A DNA stretch of 50,822 nucleotides from Candidatus Aenigmatarchaeota archaeon (GTDB lineage: Archaea; EX4484-52). Position 1 is the first letter of the stretch. The number at the start of each line of letters is the position of its first letter. Location: assembly GCA_023137195.1 (NCBI GenBank), contig JAGLPV010000021.1:1-50822 (forward strand), given 5' to 3'. Below, one piece after another: positions 17,401-25,457 of this stretch. The translations under genes were made by a program, and so were the position numbers. The notes under the pieces were generated by a model. The model did no database searches. It was not told where the DNA came from and saw nothing but the letters and a program-made list of their open reading frames with translations.

Positions 17401-19906
17401 ATGCATCCCGGTTTGCATAAATATCGTAATTTGAAGATTTATTATGGGAAAGTAGAGATATTCTTGAATCCATTGTATTAAAGTGAATGTCGTCCTCCAA
17501 TGTAGTATTCATCTGGTAAAAATAATTGATATTATTTTCTATTTTCCACAAGCCATACTCTGAAGTTGCATCAAACTGATAATATGCCGTTGTATCTTCA
17601 TAATTTGCCTGTTCTGCCGTTGGATAAACATCATATTCTATTACAATATAACTTTTTGCTTCAATTTCTTCAGTTATATAAAAAGTAAGATTTCCGCCGT
17701 TGTTGATTATCTCGTGCGCGCATGTATATGACTCTGTGTTTGAGCAGTCTATCTTAACAGGACTGCATGTGGTTCCCCCCGTATAGCAAAAAGGATACAT
17801 TCCTTCATCAACAGCCCTGAAAAAGTCTGTAACATTTACTTCCTGGGCAGGTTTCCCACCGCGATTATATATTATTAACCTCACAGGCAAACTGTAGCAG
17901 GAACTGATATTTTCAAGACTGCAATTTGCTCTCTGGTCAACCTTTTGAGGCATTTCTCTTATTATTACAAGATTTGGCGCAGATTCCGGAGCTCCGATAG
18001 GTACCGGATTGGGAAATGGCACAAATTCTTTGTCTGTACCTTCTTCGTCAAGAATTGTAAAATTAATAGATAAATCCGCGTACTTGTTACAGATACAGTC
18101 ATCACCAGTATAACCTGGTCCTTTTTCTTCACAGACCGTTTCATTGTAATTTTCATAATTAGCCTGGGCAGTCGCAGTATAGTTGCCAGGATATAAATAA
18201 AATTTTGCAAGATACGCATAAAAATATTCATAATTATAACTCATAAATGCCGGCATATATATATTTGTTTTATTGTATTCACAAAAAAATGAATTGGCAT
18301 AATCATCCCAACAGCAATAGCTGACAATGTTTGTTGAATTGTCCCCTGTAATTGTAATGACTTCGTCCCCCGGAAGCAAAGGATTTTTCCTAAAATATAT
18401 ACAATTCTCTGTAATATTCACATTCACATTTCCGCAATTGGATGCTGTGCTTGTAAACAGCATCAACTGATATACAGAATAATCATAAGTAGGATCATAA
18501 CTCGGGTAATTCCAAAAAAGCTGAGTTTCATTTATATCTTCAGTGAATCCAAGGTACTCAAACCTTAGACAACAATAAGGCGGAACTTCCACGCTCACAT
18601 TGACCTCTTCTGATGCCCTGTAATCTGAAAAAGCCAGGTAAGTAGGATAAGCAAGATTGCCGCGCGAGTCATTTGCATTAATATAAAAATAGTGCCATCC
18701 TTCATTTTGAACAGTATATATCAGCGTGTAAAAATCAACTCCCGTTTTATTGAAAAAAACTTTTTCCTCCACAGGCGAAGTAATATTAATCCATGCTTCC
18801 TCAAAATCACCATGAAAATCACCAAGATTCATTGTTATTGTAACATTTTCTCCTATTGGAATGTTTACCCATTTCGGACGGATAGTAACATTATAAAACC
18901 ATGGTCTTGAAACAATAGTCTTAAATGTACTTGAATCTTGCGTTATTATCCCTTGAGTATCTTTTGCTTCAAAAGTAAAAGTATGTATTCCTCCTATCGT
19001 CGGATGATAAGTGTAGTAATAATAGTCACTTGTATTGGATGGCGTGTACTCTTGCCTTGTGCCGTTTGGAAGGTCAATGAATAATTTTACGTGCTCGTTC
19101 TCTCCAAACTCATTAACAATGGTTGCACTCATCGTTATATTTGGCTCTCCCATTGCCAATGGAAGATTTACATAAAAAAAAGAATCCTGATCATGAGTGA
19201 CATTGGTAATAACTGCATATGGTCTTATTGCAGTAAAATATCTTTTTTTCTGAAAGCATAACCCCAATACATTGCACTGTGTCTCGTGCGCAATAGTTCC
19301 TTTATCATCGCTTGCCCAAATATAATAAGAATAATTCGCATACTGGTCTGGTGTGTAGTTGACACCATATTGTCCTGTCGTCACATTGATTGCATTCATG
19401 GAAATATTTTCTTCCTCGCCAAAAGGAGTAAGTATTTCCACCCATACATTATTTATATTTAAGTCAGCATCTGTTACATTGGCATATATTTCTGTATCGT
19501 AGTCCTTCACCGCCGGGTCTGGGTCAACCCACGAATTCGTAATATTCGGGGAATCATCCATCGAATAAAAATAAAATGTATCTGAAACATCGCTATCCCC
19601 ATTATTGTTTCTTGCCCATAGATAAAAATGATAATATCCTGTTTCATTAGGCCAGTATGTAATATTGTAAATATCCCCTCCGACATTTTCTATATTGTAA
19701 GTCCCTGCCTCCGGACTGATAGTCACAAACAATGCCAAATCAATACTGCCTCCGACATCATCATAAATTGTCGAAGAAATAGTAATATTACTATTCTTAA
19801 ATGTTGAAGAAGGATAATTTACATTTGTAATGACAACAGCCGCAAAAACGACATTCACACAAAAAAACAAAAAAAACAATATTGCAAATACTGTATTTTT
19901 ATACAT
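11441..19906 (-). CDS. giant repetitive cell-surface protein (2821 aa)
   Basis: An N-terminal signal peptide (hydrophobic run ILFFLFFCVNVVFA) and a C-terminal membrane helix (WIIVAAILVILLLFW) followed by ~23 charged residues show a secreted, membrane-anchored protein. Residues ~25-440 are beta-sandwich Ig-like modules, and ~440-640 is Cys-rich. Six repeats of about 300 residues follow, each opening with a variant of IIREMPE (near residues 645, 965, 1268, 1578, 1886 and 2187). Each has a YNxGxxxAxN core, paired cysteines, an NxxYLxxxxSF stretch and an ending like PGxFLLSK. A Pro-rich linker (PEPVPTPQKSPQPTPEE, ~2510) leads to two more beta domains. NxS/T sequons are abundant, suggesting heavy glycosylation. 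Probably an adhesin or cell-envelope stalk protein; no enzyme domain seen. Confidence 0.85.
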   Translation of the reverse strand: MYKNTVFAILFFLFFCVNVVFAAVVITNVNYPSSTFKNSNITISSTIYDDVGGSIDLALFVTISPEAGTYNIENVGGDIYNITYWPNETGYYHFYLWARNNNGDSDVSDTFYFYSMDDSPNITNSWVDPDPAVKDYDTEIYANVTDADLNINNVWVEILTPFGEEENISMNAINVTTGQYGVNYTPDQYANYSYYIWASDDKGTIAHETQCNVLGLCFQKKRYFTAIRPYAVITNVTHDQDSFFYVNLPLAMGEPNITMSATIVNEFGENEHVKLFIDLPNGTRQEYTPSNTSDYYYYTYHPTIGGIHTFTFEAKDTQGIITQDSSTFKTIVSRPWFYNVTIRPKWVNIPIGENVTITMNLGDFHGDFEEAWINITSPVEEKVFFNKTGVDFYTLIYTVQNEGWHYFYINANDSRGNLAYPTYLAFSDYRASEEVNVSVEVPPYCCLRFEYLGFTEDINETQLFWNYPSYDPTYDYSVYQLMLFTSTASNCGNVNVNITENCIYFRKNPLLPGDEVITITGDNSTNIVSYCCWDDYANSFFCEYNKTNIYMPAFMSYNYEYFYAYLAKFYLYPGNYTATAQANYENYNETVCEEKGPGYTGDDCICNKYADLSINFTILDEEGTDKEFVPFPNPVPIGAPESAPNLVIIREMPQKVDQRANCSLENISSCYSLPVRLIIYNRGGKPAQEVNVTDFFRAVDEGMYPFCYTGGTTCSPVKIDCSNTESYTCAHEIINNGGNLTFYITEEIEAKSYIVIEYDVYPTAEQANYEDTTAYYQFDATSEYGLWKIENNINYFYQMNTTLEDDIHFNTMDSRISLLSHNKSSNYDIYANRDALPNKRRTFSAGRQTIFKYNIDPFEGELTAPWTIDLSLPQNITISSCSTFSVNINCSFSPTEHKITYWSDTYDLTHIFPVYFSARSVAQGGFLINVNASFMNNMQSDEYIPGLFINALYGETTSMAPHLIIVREMPDSIPQKENCSLNNRSSCERVDMRLIVYNDGSRSAVNVTMEDEITHSCSDENCSVIRAYCVDGDYSCTVDSPSQTKTTLEYNITSIEAGTFVLLKYSFHPTSKTSLYTAEGINNYDFYMSGDYKDEQDYDYSTYENDETYNPFGSNILYLKNKPSFDYNISIDGNSTKREFLMMENTTFRISLIAKTADTMSLAPQQMSIIIPERMDVLSVLNVYGGDNTCSYNSISRIINCVFTSKNLSDSEERVIRFDAKATSTGIYMFSINTQDNSSANSNFMPGIFTLSRRTYPAVQEENIKIIREMPETTFNETFRVKLILFNSGEYATDINVEDVSYIDLCTSFEAGGCSLVKSCVSSPVGADDIHYYTCGIDADDNVDFHVNRLQSQDYVVLEYDVSPPQTASTYAGNGSLFKFQAIANYTQYNKSVFSIENSILYNPDRASYIGFVKSSGFDFALDAHRVDVGSGSYSEENSKVVEERDFPIGSTRKLTFMANAMDECNESSWNVTLLFPPSFTIYSADYVSGPLCSCEFDNSPENPQVICEGKEAVDANQTIIVTAEVSTLEVNDFLLNASYRFGNIDMDYIGGVFLLTKLESNYIEEPDFIPSPNLVIIREMAEHINQTDNCDPSNPWATCQWAENKIIIYNRGNKDAINVSLDDFSFSHCDSANTSSCNPVAARCIENLPYYNCSVDSIEGLQKSHIHFEVNTMIEPKGYVILRYEYIPALNLTMYENNENYYWFNAYMDYTDVAGTQYPTSRENDGEFNPEEANKIYLKKNASFEFYFDTIALTTGEQRLADRGNVTYFSVQIKARDNVDNASVVFYFDSLWDLYVCNPANPLDSCIVDSVNKTLTFSSLLPKQDQQTYDFTFTATNYEEEADFIGVNYTINNHTTENIPGIFLLSKEKQREFGINPFLYIVRELPEVMAQDFFCQFNDNRCIYVKNRLFLYNFGTRSAYNITLDDALSEHCVGNCSIRRLECLTEEEKNYKYNYNCSVSNNVITFTFDNSIEPQEYAVAEYKVYGTKNMSLYDNVNYYSFSAIGQYINEEGTGMRPAGEEDGYFNPLYSNYMYLSNISEFDFDVDTYIMTTQKERYLFSGKSSYFKLELSSVFESLPADSSVSLDFPDGFVVSSCTTSSSLVNCTLVDLDTVDIIAQKNITKTSSDYVKVVVSPHESGGFIVRSNYTMNSVPQSNRDYNPGFFVLVKKPTETFQLNPQINIIREMPESIPQKTLCSSNNTFGTCEYFVNRVFLYNKGATEARDIIYTESWTESYCSVGSTHCQPLYFECPANSVVNWTVYNESNGTYSLPVIMCEKRDNNTLVFNITKPLYPRNYVSIEYIFAPAQDMNAYSSVSYYEFDGIVDYQNQIRDVLTSTETDEIHNPLLANTLYLTQNSSMNYYFSVSENASHNNRSFMIDEVNNATLSFSALAGDNTIPSPVLINITVPDDITVSDCQFSSGGGMCDIVEKNITAGINNNLLSITYSSSMADKNSATLDLVFNSSSFSDWVVPLYAYSNMSMSTNYNPGLFLLSKDFLYKNVTVIEYVPQPEPVPTPQKSPQPTPEEYSANGVDYKLEVRADETLPPKPPSEKQMGYRVVLEIKPLNFTQSTYQGSAVPVVLNITNIDEKMLENIDIVGVKFEGWAYTDSNIEKLDVGESVLRTVMVQPSTTTEPGFYVVPISGLIGEEQGGIGFFKLQVLKILRLARVEIMESPSRIRLKKNSLAKVPILVKNTGEVNLTNISVQLDALDCLSVVESDTNQTEYPSLDVNESLSISVAVRTNDADICRGSIIIGADQNTYAFSQMIVELRSKVGLKVPSAYYWIIVAAILVILLLFWKIKKSSAVNNVEIEEVKKEVGKT

Positions 19907-19933
19907 ACAAATATAGGGCAGTTGAGTTTTTTA

Positions 19934-20196
19934 ATTGTTGTGTAATTATTGTACATATCGTAAGGAAATAATTACACAACATTAAAAGTAGTATTCCTCG
20001 TAAGGCTCTTTTATTGTTGTGTAATTATTGTACATATCGTAAGGAAATGATTACAAAACAATAAATGTATTTTCTCCGAAGGAGAAAACATTGAAAGCAG
20101 TATCTATTACAAGGAAACATTCATTGAACTTCCATTGGTGAATTTCATAAGGCTCTTTTATTATTGTGTAAATCATAGGGAAACGATTACAAAACA
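19934..20196. repeat. three-copy direct repeat with internal dyad
   Basis: Copies 1 (19934-19980) and 2 (20013-20059) are 47 bp with two mismatches, 79 bp apart. Copy 3 (about 20147-20196) is degenerate and lacks part of the centre. Each copy has inverted ends (GTTGTGTAATTA...TAATTACACAAC in copy 1). Copies 2 and 3 are also preceded by TAAGGCTCTTTTATT. Copy 3 overlaps the last codons and stop of the histidine-kinase gene. The array lies just upstream of the giant surface gene, so it may hold its operators or attenuators; a decayed small mobile element is the alternative. Confidence 0.8.
20070..20088. terminator. perfect 8-bp hairpin after histidine kinase gene
   Basis: TTTTCTCC-GAA-GGAGAAAA is a perfect 8-bp stem with a 3-nt loop in the gap between the histidine kinase and surface-protein genes. 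It may terminate kinase transcription or belong to the surface-gene leader. Confidence 0.35.
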
Positions 20197-22211
20197 GATT
20201 TATCATCTGGTCTTTTACCCAACGGCAAAGCAAAGCAAATTGTCGTCCCTTTATTCAATCCATCACTTTTCACCCATATCCCGCCGTGCATTTTCTTGAG
20301 CATTCTTTTGCATATGGACAGCCCCAATCCGGTACCGCCAAGATTATGTCTTGATTCATCTGCCTTGTAGAATTCCTCGAAGATTTTTTCAAGTTTTTCT
20401 TTTTCTATCCCTATTCCTGTATCAGATATAGAAACAATAACCTCTTTCTTGTTTTTTTCTGCACCAAATGTTATGGTTCCGCCACCCGGCATAAACTTTA
20501 CAGAATTCATCTGTATATTCTCCATTATTTCCCTAACCCTAAGTCTATCGCAAAGAACAAAGACCCTGTCTTTTATATTATTGACTACAACCACATTATT
20601 CTGTTTGTATGCTGTTTTATTTGTCTCTATTACTTCTTCCACAATTTGCAATATATCAATAGTTTTTATGTCAAACTTCATTGTATTGCCCTGGAGTCGC
20701 GCAAGGTTCAATGTATTGTCTACTAAAGAATTCAAATATTTGACATTCTTCAATATCACCTCCAAATCATATCGTGTATCTTTGTCCTTTGAATGTTTTA
20801 TTGCTATTGGAAGAAGAGTAAGCATAGGCGAAATAGGTGTCCTCAAATCATGGCTTAGCTGGTTGACAAACTGGTTTTTTTGTTCCAGCAATAACTCAAC
20901 ATGCTCTTTTTCTTCTTCCAACTCTTTTGTCCGGTCAACTACTTTTTTCTCAACATTTTGTTTTTCTTTTTTCAATTGATTCTTAGCATCAAGCAATTCT
21001 GTGTTTGTTTTTTTTTGCCTCTCCAGAATATATAGCATAGCTTCTGACGTTTTTTCTTCTTTGTTCAATTTTTCTGCAAGTTCTTTTGTCTTTTGATGGA
21101 CTTTGTCTTCAAGCGACGCTCTTGATTTTTTGACTTCAATCCTCATCAATTCAAATGATTTTGAAAGGACGCCAATTTCATCATCAGTACCCATTTGTAT
21201 TTTTGTATCAAGATTTCCTTTTGTGATTTCCTCTGCTGATTTTTTTAGATTAATCAAAGGCAGAGTAACTAAACGCGCTGTGAAAAAAGACAGCATTATG
21301 GTCAATATGATTATTATCGGGAAAACCACCAAAATCGTCTTTTTTAATTGCACTAAGGACTCAAAAGCTTTTGCTTCATCTATTTCAGCCAATAAGCACC
21401 ACTGCATTTCAGTAATGTGAGCATGAACTCCAAGAACATCATTTCCCACATAATTATCGTATGCCATTACATTGAGTTCATGCTCTGTTTCAGAATGAAC
21501 AATATGTTCAAGGCACTCGTTTGCGTTCCGGGTATCAACTTTTTGTACTAAAAATGTATTATTTAAATATTTTGAAGGAGTTATCATATAACCATCCTTA
21601 TCTATGAGGTATATCTCTCCCGCACATTCCATACCAGGTAATTGAGTCATTATTTTGAATATTTCTTCTTCTGCATCAAAATTAACGATAACAACACCGG
21701 AAAATTCATTGTTAATCAAAATTGGCGCAGAAACACTTACAACACTATTTTCAGTAAATCTGGAAATGTGCATATCTCCAATATAAACACCCTTTTTTGC
21801 TTTTATGAATATTTCCTTTGCACTCAGGTCATATCCAATATCTGTATGACTGGAAGCAATCACTATTCCTTCTTTGTTCAAAACCCGAACCCTTGAAATA
21901 CTTTGATAGGATTGTATCAGATTTTTTATTCGTATATTGGTCCGGTTCATTTCTTCGGTGTATTTTTTCGCAACCAGAATATCTTTAAAAGTATTTCCTG
22001 TTGCTATCATTCCTGTAGTGTCCTTATATGTACCTAAAATTGTTTCGATGTGATCTGCTTTTGTTTCTGCTGCTGTTTCCAGATGGGATTCAATTCCATG
22101 ATTCAGGGAATTATAATTTGTGTTGATAGATAAATAAATGAGAACTAGGATGGGCACTAATGATATAATCAAAAACATTAGGACAAGTTTATTATTTATA
22201 TTATTCTTCAT
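20187..22211 (-). CDS. membrane sensor histidine kinase (Cache-HAMP-HisKA-HATPase)
   Basis: 674 residues. TM1 (~8-28), an extracytoplasmic double-Cache-like sensor (~35-290, with RVRVLNKEGIVIASS and EIYLIDKDGYMITPS), TM2 (~292-312), HAMP (~313-366), a long coiled coil (~370-450), HisKA with H454 in QLSHDLRTP, then HATPase_c with N box (ENIQMNSVKF), G1 (DTGIGI), F box (FEEFYKADES) and G2 (GGTGLGL). All catalytic boxes are intact, so it should autophosphorylate in response to an external ligand. It has no receiver of its own; the receiver at 24848-25219 in the same operon is the likely partner. It overlaps the upstream CBS-PAS gene by 11 bp. Confidence 0.93.
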   Translation of the reverse strand: MKNNINNKLVLMFLIISLVPILVLIYLSINTNYNSLNHGIESHLETAAETKADHIETILGTYKDTTGMIATGNTFKDILVAKKYTEEMNRTNIRIKNLIQSYQSISRVRVLNKEGIVIASSHTDIGYDLSAKEIFIKAKKGVYIGDMHISRFTENSVVSVSAPILINNEFSGVVIVNFDAEEEIFKIMTQLPGMECAGEIYLIDKDGYMITPSKYLNNTFLVQKVDTRNANECLEHIVHSETEHELNVMAYDNYVGNDVLGVHAHITEMQWCLLAEIDEAKAFESLVQLKKTILVVFPIIIILTIMLSFFTARLVTLPLINLKKSAEEITKGNLDTKIQMGTDDEIGVLSKSFELMRIEVKKSRASLEDKVHQKTKELAEKLNKEEKTSEAMLYILERQKKTNTELLDAKNQLKKEKQNVEKKVVDRTKELEEEKEHVELLLEQKNQFVNQLSHDLRTPISPMLTLLPIAIKHSKDKDTRYDLEVILKNVKYLNSLVDNTLNLARLQGNTMKFDIKTIDILQIVEEVIETNKTAYKQNNVVVVNNIKDRVFVLCDRLRVREIMENIQMNSVKFMPGGGTITFGAEKNKKEVIVSISDTGIGIEKEKLEKIFEEFYKADESRHNLGGTGLGLSICKRMLKKMHGGIWVKSDGLNKGTTICFALPLGKRPDDKSVL

Positions 22212-24438
22212 GTTTTTTCAATCTCCTGAGCTCTCTCTTTATGTTCCTGTTTTCTTCCTCAATTTCCTTCATTTTAAGAATCTGGTCGACTGTCGAATCC
22301 TTAAATCGCCCGAGTATAGTTACCTGATGATTTAGCTTATCCTGCACCTGTTTTAGTCTTGTGTTTGCCAGTTCAAGTTCTGATGTTCTTTTCTGAAGCT
22401 GAACTGTATGGTCTTCTCTTTCGTCTTCATATTTTTTTCGATAAGTAACATCCCTAAAGAAACCAACATTGCATTTTGTCTCATCCAGAATAGCCAGGGT
22501 TGTATTGATATCAGCGTAAATTATTGTCCTGTCTTTTTTCAGGCAGGGGATATTTTGCGCAAGACTATTTTTACCTCTTGCCTGCGCTTCAAATTCAGAA
22601 ATTATATGCTTTAGCTTGTCTTTTGGATGAATGTCACTTACATTCATTTGTTTCAGTTCTTTTTCTGTGTAACCAAGCATCCTGCATATTGCAGGATTGA
22701 CATACATGAATTTTCTTGTTTTAATTTCAGCTATAATTATACCATCTGTGGCTGATTCAAATAGCAGGCGGTATCTTTTTTCAGATTGCCTAACTGCATC
22801 TTCTGCTTTTTTTCGTTCAGTAACGTCTCTTGATACAAGGAGGAGTTCATCTTTCATTATACTTGCACGACATTCGAGATTATGCCAGTTTCCTTTAATA
22901 TCCTTCACTCTAAACTCAATAGATTCATAAGCAAATTCAGATTTCCCGGTAATAATCTTTTTTGCTTTCAGCGCAAGATATTTTTTTATCAATGGAATAA
23001 TCTTTTTTTTGTCATCAGGATGGGTTATATCAAACCCGGTTTTTCCGGTGTATTTTTTAGGGTCATAACCAAGGATTCTCTTATGGGATGGACTCATGTA
23101 AACATACTTGGGCGTACGCTCAAACGTCACTACTGCTATCAAGTCACTGGCATTCTCTGTTATGAGACGGTATCTTTCCTCAGACTTTTCAATTTCGCCC
23201 TTTGCCTTCATCAGGGAAACAACATCTTTTTCTGCGGTAACGTCCCGAATCAATCCCTGCATACCATTGACATTCCCGTGAATATCTTTTATGAACGACG
23301 TGGAGATAACAACATAGCGCTTTTTGCCTTTTGATGTCTTAAGACACAATTCCTTTTCTATAATCTCTTTCCCCTGCTTTCCTGTGAATCTTTCATAGTC
23401 CTTTGAATTCTGCCAGAACTGCAAAGGAAGAAACGGCTTATTTAAAAAAACCTTTTTATCATCTGCTTCAACTAATTTCATCAAAGCAGGATTTATATAG
23501 ACAATATTCCCTTCCGAATCAGACGTGTAAACACAGTACTCTGACTTTTCAAGCAGTTTCATGTTTTCTTCTTCTTCATTATGTAGTTTACTCTTAACTG
23601 CCCTGAAAATATCTGTCTGCGTTACGATACCACACAATTCGCCCAACCCCACAATAATCAGCCTGCGGATATTAAGCCGTTCCATAAGCCGACTGGCACT
23701 AAATACTGAATAATCAGGATGCACATATATTGCGGGAGTAGTCATTATCTCCTTCATTCGCGTGGTATGGGGATTCTTTTTCACTGCCACTACTCTTTTG
23801 ATTATATCCCTTTCACTGACTATGCCTGCTAATTTTCCATTATCTAAAACAACAATACATGAAATATTTCTGGATGACATTTTTTTTGTGGCATCTATCA
23901 CAAATGCATCTTTTTCTATCGTGACCACTTTTTTCGTCATTATTGCCCTAAGTGTAGTCCATATACCATAAGAAGTCAGCACCCTTGTAAGATCAGTTTG
24001 GGTTACAATCCCCTCTAGTTTACCTTTATTTATTACCGGCAGACGACGGATATGTTTTTTATCAAGAATTTTACTTGCCTCAAGTACAGATAAGCACGAA
24101 TCAACAGAATACACAGGAAAAGACATCACTGATTCTATCCTTATCCCACTGTGTTCTTTTACTTTAGAAACAGTATGCACCAAATCTCTTTCAGTAAGTA
24201 TTCCAACTATAACATTCTTATCCTTCACAACAACACACGATATATTCCTATCTGCCATTTTTTTTGCCGCAGAAGAAAGAACCTCTCTCGGAGATACAAC
24301 AACCACATTCTTGCTCATCACATCCTTTACTTCCACCCAGACCTTAGATGATGTCACTGCATGCTCCGGCATACCACTACCAATCCTTGCTTTAAACAAA
24401 TTATTTCTCAGAACCATATTATTATTCTCGTTCTGCAT
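22201..24438 (-). CDS. CBS-PAS sensory protein without kinase domain
   Basis: 745 residues, soluble. Four CBS motifs form two Bateman modules (roughly residues 38-155 and 165-285, each with IVGILTERD/GIVTQTD-type ends), which usually bind adenine nucleotides. Three PAS domains follow (~298-412, 425-545, 555-680; GMQGLIRDVTAEK, LLLVSRDVTERK and NVGFFRDVTYRK are the PAC ends). A C-terminal coiled coil (~685-745) finishes the protein, with no HisKA, HATPase, GGDEF or receiver domain. It therefore senses but cannot signal alone; the coiled coil may pair with that of the kinase encoded directly downstream (11-bp gene overlap). Confidence 0.88.
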   Translation of the reverse strand: MQNENNNMVLRNNLFKARIGSGMPEHAVTSSKVWVEVKDVMSKNVVVVSPREVLSSAAKKMADRNISCVVVKDKNVIVGILTERDLVHTVSKVKEHSGIRIESVMSFPVYSVDSCLSVLEASKILDKKHIRRLPVINKGKLEGIVTQTDLTRVLTSYGIWTTLRAIMTKKVVTIEKDAFVIDATKKMSSRNISCIVVLDNGKLAGIVSERDIIKRVVAVKKNPHTTRMKEIMTTPAIYVHPDYSVFSASRLMERLNIRRLIIVGLGELCGIVTQTDIFRAVKSKLHNEEEENMKLLEKSEYCVYTSDSEGNIVYINPALMKLVEADDKKVFLNKPFLPLQFWQNSKDYERFTGKQGKEIIEKELCLKTSKGKKRYVVISTSFIKDIHGNVNGMQGLIRDVTAEKDVVSLMKAKGEIEKSEERYRLITENASDLIAVVTFERTPKYVYMSPSHKRILGYDPKKYTGKTGFDITHPDDKKKIIPLIKKYLALKAKKIITGKSEFAYESIEFRVKDIKGNWHNLECRASIMKDELLLVSRDVTERKKAEDAVRQSEKRYRLLFESATDGIIIAEIKTRKFMYVNPAICRMLGYTEKELKQMNVSDIHPKDKLKHIISEFEAQARGKNSLAQNIPCLKKDRTIIYADINTTLAILDETKCNVGFFRDVTYRKKYEDEREDHTVQLQKRTSELELANTRLKQVQDKLNHQVTILGRFKDSTVDQILKMKEIEEENRNIKRELRRLKKHEE

Positions 24439-24459
24439 TTATATGCATTTGCATCCGGA

Positions 24460-24834
24460 TTACACCTTCACGCCCATATTTTCAAGTTTCAGATAAAAAC
24501 TATGCCCTAAATCTCCCTTGAACTCGCATGAAAAATATTCTCTATCTGAACCAAGCACTTCATCGACGCATGATAGTAATTCCTGTATTGCCTTGCCTAC
24601 TTTCTTCGGCTCTATTGAATTTATCTTAGAGTCTATAATTATAACCTCTGAATCACTTGAAAAACTGGTTGTATTTATAGTTACATACTCCAGAAAACTG
24701 TATTTGGATTTTAATTTTCCTATCAGGGAATCCATCACTATCAAAGAATAATGCGAAGAAGAATTTCTGGATACCATACCAATAAGTGTGCGTAACACTT
24801 TATCTGCAATTATCGAGTTTTTTGTTGCTATCAT
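24460..24834 (-). CDS. small unknown protein of signalling operon
   Basis: 124 residues, soluble, mixed alpha/beta by eye, with an Ile/Val-rich strand SEVIIIDSKINSIE and a helix AIQELLSCVDEVLGSDREYF. I recognise no domain. It lies 13 bp after the receiver gene and 21 bp before the CBS-PAS gene on the same strand, so it belongs to a four-gene operon (receiver, this, CBS-PAS, histidine kinase). Its position suggests an output or adaptor role, but that is inference from context only. Confidence 0.6.
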   Translation of the reverse strand: MIATKNSIIADKVLRTLIGMVSRNSSSHYSLIVMDSLIGKLKSKYSFLEYVTINTTSFSSDSEVIIIDSKINSIEPKKVGKAIQELLSCVDEVLGSDREYFSCEFKGDLGHSFYLKLENMGVKV

Positions 24835-24847
24835 TTTAATTTCTTTG

Positions 24848-25219
24848 TTATTTAAACACTTTATCGATCCTCTTTTTCAGGTCAAATGTATCAAACGGCT
24901 TTTCAATATAGTCCTCTGAAACAACATTTCCTAATCCTCTGCTTACCTCATCTGTCTTTGCTGTCAGAAAAATGATAGGAATTTTTTTCCATTTTAGCTT
25001 AGACCTTATCTGCGCCGCCGTCTCCCATCCATCCATGTCCGGCATCATTATATCCAACAGGATAAGATCAGGTATTTGACCCTTTTTTAACAAAGATATG
25101 CATTTCTCCCCACTATCTGCTTCTATAAACTCATAGCCTGACGCCAAATCATCAAGACCTCTCTTCACACTATATATCAAATCCAAATTGTCATCAACTA
25201 TCATTAATTTCTTTTTCAT
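24848..25219 (-). CDS. single-domain response regulator (cassette A)
   Basis: 123 residues, one receiver domain. Acidic pocket VDDN (8-11), phospho-acceptor D56 in LILLDIMMP, Thr in FLTAKTD and Lys in EKPFDTF are all present. No output domain, so it works through protein contacts. It is the likely phosphate acceptor of the histidine kinase in the same operon. A close paralogue lies at 31683-32102, also next to a CheV and an MCP gene, showing duplication of the cassette. Confidence 0.92.
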   Translation of the reverse strand: MKKKLMIVDDNLDLIYSVKRGLDDLASGYEFIEADSGEKCISLLKKGQIPDLILLDIMMPDMDGWETAAQIRSKLKWKKIPIIFLTAKTDEVSRGLGNVVSEDYIEKPFDTFDLKKRIDKVFK

Positions 25220-25286
25220 AATATCGCCCTACATTAAATCAATCTTATGTATTTTAATGAACAATAAACTATATATATCTTGTCCT

Positions 25287-25379
25287 CGTAAATAAAGCAT
25301 TCATTTACGGCATAAAAATCCTGTTGCGAAAATTTAAATCCACAGGATTTTTTCCTGTTGGTTAATCACATAAAACCAA
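25287..25379. terminator. cluster of hairpins between CheV-A and receiver genes
   Basis: CGTAAAT/ATTTACG (25287-25309), AATCCTGT/ACAGGATT (25317-25349), the competing ACAGGA/TCCTGT (25342-25358) and TTGGTT/AACCAA (25358-25379) lie in the 240-bp gap. On the minus strand the AATCCTGT/ACAGGATT stem is followed by a T-run, as in a terminator, and a TATATATA box for the next operon follows further on. The two alternative pairings of the ACAGGA arm are mutually exclusive. Confidence 0.4.
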
Positions 25380-25457
25380 CCATATTGACAATCCACAGAC
25401 ATTCAATTTTATGTATTTTATCCTCTTTGCAACCGGAAATAAATCCTCTTTTTATTT

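Noticed and set aside
19934-20196. CRISPR array
   Set aside because: Only three copies, unequal spacing, one copy degenerate and overlapping a coding end, and no cas genes in the window.
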